Assembly (NCBI RefSeq): GCF_003234815.2
Contig: NZ_CP126279.1
Location: 868,001-932,000 of the forward strand
DNA length: 64,000 bases
Direction: 5' to 3'
DNA from: Curtobacterium sp. MCBD17_035
GTDB lineage: Bacteria > Actinomycetota > Actinomycetes > Actinomycetales > Microbacteriaceae
Within the stretch, counting starts at the first letter, position 1; the number at the start of each line of letters is the position of its first letter. Made by a program: the position numbers and the translations under genes. Shown here one piece after another: positions 10,008 to 20,000 of the stretch. The notes beneath the pieces were generated by a model that worked only from the letters and a program-made list of their open reading frames with translations, had not been told where the DNA came from and made no database searches.

Positions 10008-10214
10008 ATGATCCACCTGCTGCTCGCTGCCGGAGAACCCACCACGGCCGAGGTGCCCCGGTTCATCTTCCCGCTCGGTGCGGCCGCGGTGTTCACGTTC
10101 CTCGGGTTCGTGACCTGGAGCTTCCGCGACGTCGCCTACCGGCACAGCCACAAGTTCGACGCCACCCGGACCGACGAGACCGGCGTCGACGAGTTCGGCC
10201 ACACGAAGATCTGA
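10008..10214 (+). CDS. small single-helix membrane protein
   Basis: A 68-residue product with one hydrophobic helix (about residues 20-41, [21 protein letters not shown]) followed by a charged, His-containing tail. I do not recognise a function. ATG 10008 has GGAG at 9998-10001; an upstream ATG at 9993 would add five residues. TAGACT, overlapping the proA stop codon, is a plausible -10 box about 45 nt upstream. It is followed 11 bp later by nadD and probably cotranscribed with it. Confidence 0.75.
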   Translation: MIHLLLAAGEPTTAEVPRFIFPLGAAAVFTFLGFVTWSFRDVAYRHSHKFDATRTDETGVDEFGHTKI

Positions 10215-10225
10215 CCCGCCGCCCG

Positions 10226-10825
10226 ATGCTCGAGAGCACCGGTCGGCCGCGCATCGGTGTGATGGGCGGCACGTTCGACCCGATCCACCATGGTCACCTC
10301 GTGGCAGCGAGCGAGGTCGCGTCCTCGTTCGGCCTCGACGAGGTCGTGTTCGTCCCGACCGGCCAGCCGTACATGAAGTCCGACGTGTCGGACGCGGAGC
10401 ACCGGTACCTCATGACGGTGATCGCCACCGCGTCCAACCCGATGTTCACGGTGAGCCGTGTCGACATCGACCGCCCCGGCCCCACGTACACGATCGACAC
10501 CCTCCGTGACCTCCGCGACCAACGACCGGACGCCCAGTTCGTGTTCATCTCGGGCGCCGACGCCGTGGCCCAGATCCTCGACTGGAAGGACCACTCCGAA
10601 CTCTGGGACCTCGCCCACTTCGTTGCTGTGACTCGGCCGGGACATGACCTGACCGTCACCGGATTGCCGGAGCGGGACGTAAGCTTGCTCGAGGTACCGG
10701 CACTGGCGATCTCGTCGACCGACTGCCGAAGCCGCGTGGGCCGAGGACATCCCGTGTGGTACTTGGTCCCGGACGGCGTCGTCCAGTACATCACCAAGCA
10801 CCATCTGTATCGGAGCGTCGCATGA
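10226..10825 (+). CDS. nadD: nicotinate-nucleotide adenylyltransferase
   Basis: Transfers AMP to nicotinate mononucleotide to give deamido-NAD in NAD synthesis. The product of 199 residues has the nucleotidyltransferase signature [12 protein letters not shown] near residue 14, the middle [13 protein letters not shown] segment and the C-terminal [13 protein letters not shown] 10226 gives a short lead-in before the conserved [11 protein letters not shown]; the methionine within that motif is too late to be the start. Its stop overlaps the next start by 4 bp (ATGA). The usual neighbour rsfS follows after the disordered-protein gene. Confidence 0.96.
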   Translation: MLESTGRPRIGVMGGTFDPIHHGHLVAASEVASSFGLDEVVFVPTGQPYMKSDVSDAEHRYLMTVIATASNPMFTVSRVDIDRPGPTYTIDTLRDLRDQRPDAQFVFISGADAVAQILDWKDHSELWDLAHFVAVTRPGHDLTVTGLPERDVSLLEVPALAISSTDCRSRVGRGHPVWYLVPDGVVQYITKHHLYRSVA

Positions 10826-12420
10826 GTTCGTCCGACTCGCAGCCGCCCCTCACGCGGCGTCAGGCCCGAGAGCGCGAGCGTGCCGCCGAGACCGGTGCTC
10901 AGCCCGTGACGCCGGAGGCCGCCGTGGCCGCCGGCGTTCCCGCATCCGTCGCGTCTGCGGCCGATGGCCCGCGCAGCGTCGCGGTACCCTCGGCACCGCC
11001 CGCCGCCCCGACCGACCTGCCGCGCCGGCGTCCGGGTTCGCACGTCGCTCCCGCCGCGTCGGCACCAGCACAGGCCGCCGCGGTGCCGGTGCGGGGTGGT
11101 GTCGCCGATCAGGGCGCCGCGGAGCCCACGCAGCGCGCAGCCGTCCAACCGTCCCGCGCCGCTGACGCCGCCCCGCCCGCATCGGCCCCCGAGATCGTCC
11201 CCGGCACCGGCATGACGCGGCGTCAGCTCCGCGCCCTGCGTGAGGCCGAGCAGCACCGTGACCAGGCACCCGTCCCGCTCCGGACGCCGTCACCCCAGTC
11301 GTCCGACCGCACCGTGGCGGACGTCCTCGGCGACGTCGCCGCGCTCGAGGGCCAGCGCATCGCCGCGGAGCACGACGAATCCGCGCCGGACGCCGCGATC
11401 CTCCACCAGGCGACCGAGGCGGACGGTTCGCCCGACGCCATCGAGCCGCTCTCGGACGCCGTCGCCCACAGCGACGAGCCGCGGGTGCGCCGGTCGACCT
11501 GGGCGCCGCCGGCACCGGAGCCCGACGCCCCGCTCCCCGAGGCCGAGCCGATCGTCGACATCGTCCCGGCCGGGGACGCCGGTGCGGTGCATGACGACGA
11601 GGCTGCGGGTGGTGACGACGCTGCCCGTGGCGACCGCGCTGAGCGTGGTGCCGGTGACGTCCCGGATGCCCGTGACGCCGGGGCAACGCGCCCGCGGTCC
11701 GCGTCCGGGGCCGCCGAGGGCATCGACGCGAGCACCGACGACGTGCTCGACCCGGCCCTCCCGGCGGCCTCGACGCCGAACGTCTTCCCCCTCGACCTCT
11801 CGGACGCGGCCGGATCGCCCGCCGCGGCCGACGCTCGTACGGAAGAACGGCGTCCGGCGTCACCCGCTTCGGCGAGTCGGGCCCGTCCCGCTGCCGCGCG
11901 TGGAGGAGCGACCCCGGAGCCGCCGGCCACGACCGGCACCATCGCGACGCCGACGGGCCACTGGTCCCGCCAGGCCGAGGCCGCGGACGAGCACCTGCAC
12001 GATCCCCAGACCGGGCAGTCGCGGGCGACGCAGACGCAGACGAACGCGCTGATCCTGCCGAACTCGGCGCTCAGCGACGTCACGGGTGCCCTCAACGCCA
12101 CGGGCGAGGTCATCATCACCGGGTCGATCGACCTGCCGAAGACCCTCGCCGCCACCGGGGCGCACACCCCGCACATTGACGGCGTCGAGGTCGATCGACT
12201 GCTCGAGCAGCACGACGCCGAGACCGCGACGAACGACGCGGTCCCCGTCCGGGCGAGCCGCGCGGTGTCGAGCCACACGTCGACCCGTGCGGTCGTGCTC
12301 GCCGCGGCGAAGCCGAAGCAGTCGCGGATGCCGACCGTGCTCGCGTACTCCGCGGCGAGCGTCGGGGTGGCCGGGGTCATCGCCGTCGTCGTGGCGATGT
12401 TCTCGCTCGGCGTCTTCTGA
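10822..12420 (+). CDS. long disordered Ala/Pro-rich protein with C-terminal membrane helix
   Basis: A 532-residue product of unknown function. It contains two [15 protein letters not shown]-type basic motifs (near residues 12 and 131), long Ala/Pro/Asp-rich low-complexity stretches, a more ordered region of about residues 370-510 (including [33 protein letters not shown] split over a longer conserved block), and a single hydrophobic helix at the very C-terminus, suggesting a tail-anchored protein facing the cytoplasm. The start overlaps nadD by 4 bp. Position between nadD and rsfS recurs in Microbacteriaceae from memory; its role is not known to me. Confidence 0.8.
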   Translation: MSSSDSQPPLTRRQARERERAAETGAQPVTPEAAVAAGVPASVASAADGPRSVAVPSAPPAAPTDLPRRRPGSHVAPAASAPAQAAAVPVRGGVADQGAAEPTQRAAVQPSRAADAAPPASAPEIVPGTGMTRRQLRALREAEQHRDQAPVPLRTPSPQSSDRTVADVLGDVAALEGQRIAAEHDESAPDAAILHQATEADGSPDAIEPLSDAVAHSDEPRVRRSTWAPPAPEPDAPLPEAEPIVDIVPAGDAGAVHDDEAAGGDDAARGDRAERGAGDVPDARDAGATRPRSASGAAEGIDASTDDVLDPALPAASTPNVFPLDLSDAAGSPAAADARTEERRPASPASASRARPAAARGGATPEPPATTGTIATPTGHWSRQAEAADEHLHDPQTGQSRATQTQTNALILPNSALSDVTGALNATGEVIITGSIDLPKTLAATGAHTPHIDGVEVDRLLEQHDAETATNDAVPVRASRAVSSHTSTRAVVLAAAKPKQSRMPTVLAYSAASVGVAGVIAVVVAMFSLGVF

Positions 12421-12461
12421 GCCGGGCCACCGGCGGGCGTTCGCTCTCCGCGGGAGCCGAG

Positions 12462-12475
12462 TCGGGCCTCCAGGC
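12462..12475. repeat. intergenic variant of the CGGGCCTCCCGG motif
   Basis: TCGGGCCTCCAGGC, one mismatch from the common motif, lies between the disordered-protein gene and rsfS. Confidence 0.45.
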
Positions 12476-12498
12476 TGGTCCGTGTCGGAGGTGTCGCT

Positions 12499-12504
12499 TA
12501 TGAT
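12499..12504 (+). promoter_or_regulatory. -10 box upstream of rsfS
   Basis: TATGAT lies 45 bp before the rsfS GTG, implying a leader of about 38 nt. No good -35 is visible. Confidence 0.55.
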
Positions 12505-12549
12505 CGACGGCATCGACGCCCACCCGGCGTCGAACGACCGAAGGAATCC

Positions 12550-12918
12550 GTGACCGCTTCCCCCCGAGCCCTCGAACTCACCCAGATCGCTGCCGCCGCG
12601 GCGGACGACAAGCAGGCCGAGGACCTCGTCGCCCTCGACGTGACGGGTCCGCTCCCACTGACCGACGTGTTCCTCCTGGCGAGTGGCCGGAACGAGCGCA
12701 ACGTCCTCGCCATCGCGGACGAGGTCGAGGACCGCATGCTCCAGGCCGGTGCCAAGCCGCTCCGGCGCGAGGGGCGGAGCGAGGGTCGATGGGTCCTCCT
12801 GGACTTCGGCGACGTCGTCGTGCACGTCTTCCACGACGAGGACCGCCAGTACTACTCGCTCGAGCGCCTGTGGTCCGACTGCCCGAGCATCCCGCTCGAG
12901 GTCCCCGTCACCCACTGA
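12550..12918 (+). CDS. rsfS: ribosome silencing factor RsfS
   Basis: Binds L14 on the 50S subunit and blocks subunit joining when nutrients are short. The product has 122 residues and shows the family pattern DDKQAEDLVALDV, TDVFLLASGRNERNV, EGRSEGRWVLLDFGDVVVHVF and YSLERLW. GTG 12550 is preceded by AAGGA. It lies in the nadD-rsfS neighbourhood and is followed by the tRNA-Ala gene. Confidence 0.96.
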   Translation: MTASPRALELTQIAAAAADDKQAEDLVALDVTGPLPLTDVFLLASGRNERNVLAIADEVEDRMLQAGAKPLRREGRSEGRWVLLDFGDVVVHVFHDEDRQYYSLERLWSDCPSIPLEVPVTH

Positions 12919-12987
12919 CCGTGGTCTGGCGGCCCTCGCAGATGGTGTAGGCTTGACTGGTTGCTTCCGCACGGGGGCAACCGACCT

Positions 12988-13063
12988 GGGTCTGTGGCGC
13001 AGCTGGTAGCGCACCTGCATGGCATGCAGGGGGTCAGGGGTTCGAGTCCCCTCAGATCCACCA
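12988..13063 (+). tRNA. tRNA-Ala (anticodon GGC)
   Basis: The 76-nt gene folds as a cloverleaf: acceptor GGGTCTG with CAGATCC, including the G3:U70 wobble that marks alanine tRNAs, an anticodon stem CCTGC/GCAGG with loop ATGGCAT (anticodon GGC, reading GCC), and a T arm AGGGG TTCGAGT CCCCT. The discriminator A and CCA are encoded. A TAGGCT -10 box lies at 12948-12953, and a strong terminator follows. Confidence 0.97.
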
Positions 13064-13067
13064 TCAC

Positions 13068-13099
13068 GACGAAGGCCCCGCTCCGGTGGGGCCTTCGTC
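13068..13099 (+). terminator. terminator after tRNA-Ala
   Basis: A 12-bp perfect stem GACGAAGGCCCC (13068-13079) with 13088-13099 and an 8-nt loop, beginning 4 nt after the tRNA CCA end. Confidence 0.9.
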
Positions 13100-13167
13100 G
13101 TCGAGCGGGCCGTCGCTGGTCGCGATCTCGGCCGGCGGTTCGGCGGGACACCGATAGCCTGGTCGGC

Positions 13168-14127
13168 ATGAGCGCATCGCCGCGCACCGCGGACACCTCC
13201 AGTCAGCCCCTGTCGGGGACCGAATGCTCGATCAGCGCGGGGCCGTACACGGCCACGATCGCGTCGATCGGGGCGACGCTCCGGAGCCTCCGGTACGACG
13301 GCCGTGACCTCGTCGTGCCGTTCGACGCGGACGAGGTCCGTCCGGTGTTCCGCGGCGCCGTGCTCGCGCCGTGGCCCAACCGCGTCGTGGACGGCCGGTA
13401 CTCGTTCGCGGGGCAGGACCACCTGCTCGCCCTGTCCGAGCCGGAGCGTGGCCACGCGTTGCACGGCCTCGTCGCGTGGGCCGACTTCGCCGTGGCTGAA
13501 CGGGCCGACGACCGGGTGGTCCTCACCACCACCATCCCCGCGCAGCTCGGGTACCCGTTCCGGGTCGAGGTCGCGGTCACCCACCAGGTCGACGAGCAGG
13601 GCCTGCACACGACGATCACGGGGACGAACACCGGCCCCGACGCGGCGCCCTGGGGGACCGGGCCGCACCCGTACCTCGTCGCAGGCCCCGGGCACGTCGA
13701 CGACTGGACCCTGCACCTGCCGGCGCAGCAGGTGCTCGAGGTGACGCCGGACCGACTGGTCCCGACGGCGTTGTCCCCGGTGGCGGACGTCGACGACGGT
13801 GTGTTCGACCTCCGGGTGCCGGAGCGGATCGGCTCGCGGTTCATCGACCATGCCTTCACCGGGTTCGACCGTGACGCGGACGGCACGGCGACCGTGCGGG
13901 TGACCGCCGCCGACGGCTCTGGCGTGCGGATGACCTTCGGCCCGGAGTGCCCCTGGGTGCAGGTGCACACCGCGGACCACGTCGTGCCCGAGTACCACCG
14001 TGTCGGCCTGGCGGTCGAACCGATGACCTGCGCCCCGGATGCGTTCAATGCCGGAGCCGAGCGGGGCCTCCTGGTCGTCGAACCGGGGGAGTCGGCCACG
14101 GCCTCCTGGATGATCACCGCGGTCTGA
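13168..14127 (+). CDS. aldose 1-epimerase family protein
   Basis: Mutarotase-like enzyme that interconverts alpha and beta anomers of hexoses. The 319-residue beta-sandwich protein carries GAVLAPWPNRVVDGRY near residue 70, GHALHGLVAW with the conserved histidine near 100, GTGPHPYL near 170 with the second histidine, and the C-terminal VEPMTCAPDAFN with the glutamate-type base nearby. ATG 13168 lies 7 nt after TAGCCT (13155-13160), so the transcript is probably leaderless. The substrate is not evident; there are no sugar-pathway neighbours. Confidence 0.9.
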   Translation: MSASPRTADTSSQPLSGTECSISAGPYTATIASIGATLRSLRYDGRDLVVPFDADEVRPVFRGAVLAPWPNRVVDGRYSFAGQDHLLALSEPERGHALHGLVAWADFAVAERADDRVVLTTTIPAQLGYPFRVEVAVTHQVDEQGLHTTITGTNTGPDAAPWGTGPHPYLVAGPGHVDDWTLHLPAQQVLEVTPDRLVPTALSPVADVDDGVFDLRVPERIGSRFIDHAFTGFDRDADGTATVRVTAADGSGVRMTFGPECPWVQVHTADHVVPEYHRVGLAVEPMTCAPDAFNAGAERGLLVVEPGESATASWMITAV

Positions 14128-14156
14128 CCGGGCGCGGAGGCGCCACGGCGACTCCG

Positions 14157-14186
14157 TTGGCGTGTCGTGGACGAGCGACGTACACT
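14157..14186 (+). promoter_or_regulatory. promoter of the DUF6504-like SOS gene
   Basis: TTGGCG (14157-14162) and TACACT (14181-14186) are separated by 18 bp. The LexA-type box begins 6 bp after the -10, so the repressor would cover the start of transcription. Confidence 0.7.
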
Positions 14187-14192
14187 GCCGAT

Positions 14193-14208
14193 TCGAACAT
14201 GTGTTCGA
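14193..14208 (+). promoter_or_regulatory. LexA-type SOS box 1
   Basis: TCGAACATGTGTTCGA matches the actinobacterial/Gram-positive SOS consensus TCGAACnnnnGTTCGA in all outer positions. It lies at the expected transcription start of the DUF6504-like gene. Confidence 0.9.
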
Positions 14209-14230
14209 TGATCGGGAGGCGGTGGTCGCG

Positions 14231-14533
14231 GTGCCGGTGCGCGAGGCGCGAGTGGTGCGGGTGGGCACGACGGCGGCTGGCGTGCCCCGAGATCTCCTGT
14301 GGGACGGTGTCCGCTACCACGTGACCGACCGGCCGACCCGGTGGCGGGGCCGCCCGGACGAGTGGGACTTCGGACCGGGCGGCGGGGATGACGGTGCCCG
14401 CGATGCCCGGAACGACGGGCTTCCCGCGCTGTGGCGGTTCCAGGCCACGCCGCTCGACGCCGACGCGCCGAGCGTCGTCGTCGACGTCATCGGGACTGGT
14501 GGGGGCTGGGTGCTCCTCGGCGTCGTCCGGTAG
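14231..14533 (+). CDS. DUF6504-like protein of the SOS mutagenesis block
   Basis: A roughly 100-residue protein with REARVVRVGTTAAGVPRDLLWDGVRYHV at the N-terminus and a Trp/Gly-rich C-terminus (PALWRFQATPL, GGGWVLLGVVR). This resembles the DUF6504 proteins that accompany imuB/dnaE2 in actinobacteria; the assignment is from memory and moderate. The start is uncertain: GGGAGG at 14214-14219 could serve GTG 14222, 14231 or 14237, and I chose 14231 for spacing. It has its own SOS box and promoter and is followed by a second SOS box before imuA, so it is DNA-damage-inducible but separately promoted. Function unknown; a translesion accessory role is an inference from context. Confidence 0.7.
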   Translation: MPVREARVVRVGTTAAGVPRDLLWDGVRYHVTDRPTRWRGRPDEWDFGPGGGDDGARDARNDGLPALWRFQATPLDADAPSVVVDVIGTGGGWVLLGVVR

Positions 14534-14595
14534 CGGGGCCGTGTCCACCGTCGTGCCGACGACGATCCGGCGTCCACAGCGGATGTCGGACCCGG

Positions 14596-14620
14596 TTGAC
14601 ATGATCGAACACATGTTCGA
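14596..14620 (+). promoter_or_regulatory. imuA promoter with LexA-type SOS box 2
   Basis: A consensus -35 TTGACA (14596-14601) is followed by the perfect SOS box TCGAACACATGTTCGA (14605-14620) in the -35/-10 spacer. The -10 would be the weak GAACAT at 14619-14624, overlapping the box. Repressor binding here should block RNA polymerase directly. Confidence 0.9.
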
Positions 14621-14630
14621 ACATGGGGCG

Positions 14631-15470
14631 ATGCAGACGGCGGCGGCTCTCCTCGGAGAGCGGGGCGATCGGACACCGGCACCCGGTGCCCATGGTGCAC
14701 GCGCGGTCCGACAACCGGACCACGTGGCCGAGGCGCGGGCGGCGCTGGAGCGCATCACGAGCCTCCGCTCCCGGATCGCGGACATGGAGGACACGCGGAT
14801 CGACACCGGTGCGCTCCCGACGTCGCCTGCGCTCGCGCCGCTCCTACCGGGTGGCGCACTCCGGTCGGGGGCGGCCTACAGCGTGCACGAGTCGGTGCTG
14901 CTGGCGATGACCATGCTCCAGGCGGCGTCGGCGTCCGGCGCATGGTGCGCCGTGGTCGGTGTGCCGTCCTTCGGGGTCGAGGCCGCCGCGGCCTCCGGGA
15001 TCGACCTGGAGCGGCTCGTGCTCGTGCCCGACCCGGGCGACCAGTGGCTGACGGTCACCGCGGCGCTGGCCGACGTCGCGACGATCGTGCTGACCCGACC
15101 GCTCGGGCGCGTCACCCCGGGCGACGTCGCTCGCCTCGGGGCACGGCTCCGGCAGCGGGGTGCCGCCCTCGTCGCGCTCGGCAGCTGGCCCGGTGCCGAG
15201 GCCTCGCTCCGGGTCACCGACTCCTCGTGGCAGGGCATCGGACGCGGGTTCGGGTACCTGTCGGAACGGCGGGCAACGGTCGTGGCGACCACTCGGGCCG
15301 GCGCTGGACGCCCACGCAGCGCCGAACTCCTGCTCCCCGCAGCGGACGGGACGGTCCAGCCGTCGGTGTCGGCGACCGCGAGCGGTGATCCGACCGGCAC
15401 CCGGTCCCCGGTGGTCGTCACGACGGCCGGCGGAGACCGGGGAGCGCGTCCCGTGGCGGTGGCGTCGTGA
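14631..15470 (+). CDS. imuA: ImuA-type SOS mutagenesis accessory protein
   Basis: RecA-like accessory factor of the ImuA/ImuB/DnaE2 translesion synthesis complex. The 279-residue product has a helical N-terminus (ARAALERITSLRSRIADMED), the LLPGGALRSGAAYSV stretch where related proteins enter the RecA-like fold, and conserved LVLVPDPGDQWLTVTAALADVATIVL. No canonical Walker A is visible. ATG 14631 follows the second SOS box directly; an in-frame ATG inside the box is an unlikely alternative. The stop overlaps the imuB GTG by 4 bp, so the genes are translationally coupled. Confidence 0.9.
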   Translation: MQTAAALLGERGDRTPAPGAHGARAVRQPDHVAEARAALERITSLRSRIADMEDTRIDTGALPTSPALAPLLPGGALRSGAAYSVHESVLLAMTMLQAASASGAWCAVVGVPSFGVEAAAASGIDLERLVLVPDPGDQWLTVTAALADVATIVLTRPLGRVTPGDVARLGARLRQRGAALVALGSWPGAEASLRVTDSSWQGIGRGFGYLSERRATVVATTRAGAGRPRSAELLLPAADGTVQPSVSATASGDPTGTRSPVVVTTAGGDRGARPVAVAS

Positions 15471-17080
15471 CCGGTGGAACGGTGGCCCTCGGGGCGGGGA
15501 GTCCGCCCGTCGAGGCCCCGCCCACCCGCACGATGGTCCTGTGGTGCCCGGACTGGCCCGTCCTCGCCGCTGCGGTGGCGTCCGGGGCGGACCCCGAGCG
15601 GCCGATCGCCCTCGTGGCCAAGGGGCTCGTGTACGCCTGTTCCGCGGCCGCTCGTCACGAGGGCGTCCTCCGCGGGCTGCGCATCCGCGAGGCCCAGGCC
15701 CGGTGCACGACGCTCGTGGTCCAGCAGTACGACGAGGCCCTCGACCACCGGGCGTTCGAGCCCGTCATCCGTGCGGTCGAGGGTGCCGTGCCCGGCGTGC
15801 ACGTCCTGCGTCCGGGGACGCTCGCGATCCGCTCCCGGGGGCCGGCCCGCTACTACGGCGGGGAGCACCCGGCAGCGCTGACGCTCGCGGGCATCGCGGC
15901 CGACCACGGGGCGCCGGGCGTGCGGGTCGGCATCGCGGACACCCCGTTCGCGGCGGAGCAGGCGGCACGTGCCCGGACACGCGATGTCGAGCGGGTCCGC
16001 ATCGTCCCCGAGGGTGCGTCGGCGGACTTCCTGGCACCGCTGCCGTTGTCGGTCCTCGGTCGCGACGACCTCGCGATGGTGCTCGGGCGGCTCGGGATCA
16101 CGACGCTCGGTGCGTTCGCGCAGCTCACGGACGAGCAGGTGCGGGACCGGTTCGGGCCGGAGGGTGCGTTCCTGCACCGGCTCGCCGGAGGCCGTGACCC
16201 ACGTGCTGTCACCGCCCGCGACGTCCCACCGGACCTGACCGTCGACGCCGCGTTCGAACCCCCGCTCGACCGTGCCGACCAGGTGGCGTTCGCGTTCCGT
16301 CGGTCCGCCGACACCTTCGCCGAGCGGCTCCGTGCGGCGGAGCTCGTGGCCACGACGATCCGCATCGAGATCACCGACGACCGTGGCGTCTGCCTCGACC
16401 GCACCTGGGCCCATCCGCGGTGGTTCGACCCCGCCGACGTCGTCGACCGCGTGCGGTGGCAGCTGCAGGGCGGTACGGACCCCACCGGGCTCGAGGCCCC
16501 CGTCGCCCACGTCCGGCTCGAGGCCGAGGCGGTCGACGCGGTCACGAACCACGAGCGTGGACTCTGGGGTTCCGGGCCGGACGAGCGGGTGCACCACGGC
16601 CTCGCCCGGATCCAGGGCATGGTCGGACACGACGGGGTCGTCACGGCACGCATCGCCGGCGGTCGGACCCTGGCGGAGCGCACGCTGTTCGTGCCGTGGG
16701 GGGACACCCCGGCAGGGGGCGAGCGCGCGGTCGCGGTCGCCCGTGCACGCCCGTGGCCCGGTCGGTTGCCCGGGCCCGCACCCGCGACGGTCCTCGACCG
16801 TCCTCGGCCCGTGGACGTCGTCGCCGCCGACGGCACCCCGGTCGACGTCGACGGGCGCAGCATCCTGACCGGTGAGCCGGACCGGTTCCGCGCCGAGGGG
16901 GACCGGGGCGGACGCTTCAGTGCGGTGGTCGCATGGGCGGGGCCATGGCCGCTCGTCGTGCGCTGGTGGGAGGCCGGGGGTCGCCGTCTGCACCGGATGC
17001 AGCTCGTCGACGCCGAGGGGCGCGCATGGACCGTCGTCCTGGCGGATGGCCGGTGGTGGGCCGAGGCGGTGGCGACCTGA
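15467..17080 (+). CDS. imuB: ImuB, inactive Y-family polymerase homologue
   Basis: Scaffold of the mutasome: it binds the sliding clamp, ImuA and DnaE2. The 537-residue protein has a Y-family polymerase fold starting at TMVLWCPDWPVLAAAV (residue ~22), where the catalytic metal-binding aspartates of active polymerases are not conserved, as is typical of ImuB. It continues with VYACSAAARHEGVLRGLRIREAQARC and a DNA-binding helical region (LGRLGITTLGAFAQL). The Trp-rich C-terminus (GPWPLVVRWWEAGG) fits the family. GTG 15467 overlaps imuA; its TGA overlaps the dnaE2 ATG by one base. Confidence 0.95.
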   Translation: MTGGTVALGAGSPPVEAPPTRTMVLWCPDWPVLAAAVASGADPERPIALVAKGLVYACSAAARHEGVLRGLRIREAQARCTTLVVQQYDEALDHRAFEPVIRAVEGAVPGVHVLRPGTLAIRSRGPARYYGGEHPAALTLAGIAADHGAPGVRVGIADTPFAAEQAARARTRDVERVRIVPEGASADFLAPLPLSVLGRDDLAMVLGRLGITTLGAFAQLTDEQVRDRFGPEGAFLHRLAGGRDPRAVTARDVPPDLTVDAAFEPPLDRADQVAFAFRRSADTFAERLRAAELVATTIRIEITDDRGVCLDRTWAHPRWFDPADVVDRVRWQLQGGTDPTGLEAPVAHVRLEAEAVDAVTNHERGLWGSGPDERVHHGLARIQGMVGHDGVVTARIAGGRTLAERTLFVPWGDTPAGGERAVAVARARPWPGRLPGPAPATVLDRPRPVDVVAADGTPVDVDGRSILTGEPDRFRAEGDRGGRFSAVVAWAGPWPLVVRWWEAGGRRLHRMQLVDAEGRAWTVVLADGRWWAEAVAT

Positions 17081-20000
17081 TGGGGTACAACAACCCACCG
17101 ATCCCGTGGTCGGAGTTCGAGCGTGCGCTGTCGGACAAGCGCAGTCCCGGGGCAGCGCCTCCCGGTGACGGCGGTGACAGCCCGGCGTGGTCGCGCAAAC
17201 GCGTCCCGTACACACCGGCGCCGGCCTCGATCGTGGACGACGGCCTGACGGTGCCGTACGCGGAGCTGCACGCGCACTCGACCTTCAGCTTCCTCGACGG
17301 TGCGAGCCCACCGGAGCACCTGTTCGAGGAAGCCGCACGCCTGCACCTGCACGGCCTCGCACTCACCGACCACGACGGCCTCTACGGGGCGGCGCGGATG
17401 GCCGAGGTCGCCGAGACCCACTCCGACATCCGGACGGTGTACGGCGCGGAACTCTCCCTCGGCCTGTCCGAACCGCAGAACGGCGTCGCCGACCCCGAGG
17501 GCACACATCTGCTCGTCCTCGCACGCGGGCAAGCGGGCTACCACCGACTGGCCGCCGCCATGACGAGCGCACACCTGTCGCCCGGTGCGGAGAAGGGCCG
17601 GCCCCGGTACGACCTCGACGACCTCGCAGAGCGGGCCGGTGACGCCTGGCACGTGCTCACGGGGTGCCGCAAGGGGACCGTCCGCGCCGCCCTCGAGACC
17701 GGGGGTGAGGACGCCGCCGAGCGGGCACTGCGGGACCTGCTCGACCGGTTCGGGCGCGAGCACGTCACCGTCGAGCTCATCGACCAGGGCGACCCGATGG
17801 ACACGGCCCGCAACGACCTCCTGGCCGGACTGGCCGGGCGGTTCCGGTTGCCCGTCGTGGCCACCGGGAACGTGCACTACGCCACCCCGGACCGGTTCCG
17901 GGTCGCCACGGCGCTCGCGGCTGTCCGGGCACGCCGCAGCCTCGACGAACTCGACGGCTGGCTCCCCGCCGCCGACACGGCGCACCTGCGGTCCGGGGCC
18001 GAGATGAGCCGTCGGTTCGCCCGGTACCCCGGCGCCGTGGCGCGGAGTGTGGAGCTCGCCGACGACCTGTCGTTCCGGTTGCGGAGTGCCGCGCCGGGCC
18101 TCCCGGACCTCGACGTGCCCGACGGGCACACGCCCATGTCGTGGCTCCGCGACCTCGTCTGGCAGGGCGCCCGGCGGTTCTACCCGGGCTCGGCCGACGG
18201 GGTCGACCCGGTCAAGCGTGACCGCATCGAGCGTGAGCTGCACGTGATACAGGAGAAGGACTTCCCCGGGTACTTCTTGATCGTGCGGGATCTCGTGCAG
18301 TACGCGCGCAGTCGGGGGATCCTCTGCCAGGGCCGTGGGTCCGCCGCGAACTCGGCGGTCTGCTACCTGCTCGAGATCACGGCGGTCGACTCGATCCGGT
18401 ACGGGCTGCCGTTCGAACGGTTCCTCTCGAGCATGCGCGACGAAGAGCCCGACATCGACGTCGACTTCGACTCCGACCGCCGCGAAGAAGTCATCCAGTA
18501 CGTCTACGCCAAGTACGGCCGGTTCAACGCGGCGCAGGTCGCGAACGTGATCACCTACCGTCCGAAGGCCGCGGTGCGCGACATGGCGAAGGCGCTCGGG
18601 CACAGCCCGGGACAGCAGGACGCCTGGTCCAAGCAGGTGGAACGGTGGGGGTCGGTCACCGAGAGCACGGAGCACGACATCCCGGACGAGGTCGTCGGAC
18701 TCGCGCGCGAGGTCCTCGGGTTCCCCCGGCACCTCGGCATCCACTCGGGCGGCATGGTGCTCACCGACCGACCCGTCGGCGAGGTCGTCCCCATCGAGCA
18801 CGCCCGCATGGACGGCCGGACGGTCCTGCAGTGGGACAAGGACGACTGCGCCTTCATGGGGCTCGTCAAGTTCGACATGCTCGGCCTCGGCATGCTCGCG
18901 GCGCTGCAGTACGCGTTCGACCTCGCGGCCGACCACTGCGGTGAGCGCTGGGACATGCACGACATGCCGAAAGAGGAGCAGGGCGTCTACGACCAGCTGT
19001 GCCGGGCCGACACCGTCGGGGTGTTCCAGGTCGAGTCCCGGGCGCAGATGGGCACCCTGCCCCGGTTGTTACCGCGGCGGTTCTACGACCTCGTGATCGA
19101 GGTCGCGCTCGTGCGTCCCGGTCCGATCCAGGGCGGCGCCGTCCACCCCTACATCCGGCGGCGGACCGGGGAGGAGCCGATCACCTACCTGCATCCGGCA
19201 CTCGAACCGGTGCTCGAGCGCACCCTCGGGGTGCCGCTGTTCCAGGAGCAGCTGATGCAGATGGCGATGACCGTGGGCGGGTGCTCGGGCGAGGACGCCG
19301 ACCAGCTCCGCCGCGCCATGGGGTCGAAGCGGGGGCTGGTCCGGATCGAGGCGCTCCGCGACAAGCTCTACCGCGGCATGGCCTCGAACGGCATCGAGGG
19401 CGAGGACGCCGACGCCATCTACGCCAAGATCCAGGCGTTCGCGAACTTCGGCTTCGCGGAGAGCCACTCGATCAGCTTCGCGCTCATCGTCTACGCGAGT
19501 GCATGGATGCGGTTGCACTACCCGGGCGCGTTCCTGGCGGCACTGCTCCGGGCGCAGCCGATGGGGTTCTACTCGCCGCAGTCGCTCGTCGCGGACGCCC
19601 GACGCCACGGAGTGCAGGTGCGGCGCCCGGACATCCTGCGGTCGGGGGTCGACGCCACGCTCGAGGTCCTCGATCCCGACGCACCGCTCGGCGACGACGG
19701 GCTGCCGCCACGGACCGGTTCGGACACCTGCCTGGCCCAGGAACAGGAGCCCGTCCGGCCGTTCGACCGGAGCGCACCGTTCGACACGGACGACCACCGA
19801 CGCGACGGTGCCTTCGCGGTCCGTCTCGGCCTGGTCGAGGTCACGTCCCTCGGCCGACGCAGTGCGGAGCGGATCGTCGCGGAGCGCGAGGCGAACGGCC
19901 CGTTCCGGGACATGTCCGACCTGGCTCGGCGGGTGGGGCTGACCACGGCGCAGCTCGAGGCGCTCGCTGCGGCGGATGCGTTCGCGTCGTTCGACATCGA

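Noticed and set aside
15418-17080. possible active Y-family DNA polymerase
   Set aside because: The imuB product lacks the catalytic aspartate pattern and sits in an imuA-imuB-dnaE2 operon, so it is the non-catalytic ImuB type.
14876-17215. 779-residue open frame antisense to imuA, imuB and dnaE2
   Set aside because: It overlaps known genes with conserved domains, and the protein is low-complexity Arg/Pro/Gly-rich. Same for the 1035-residue frame at 15853-18960.
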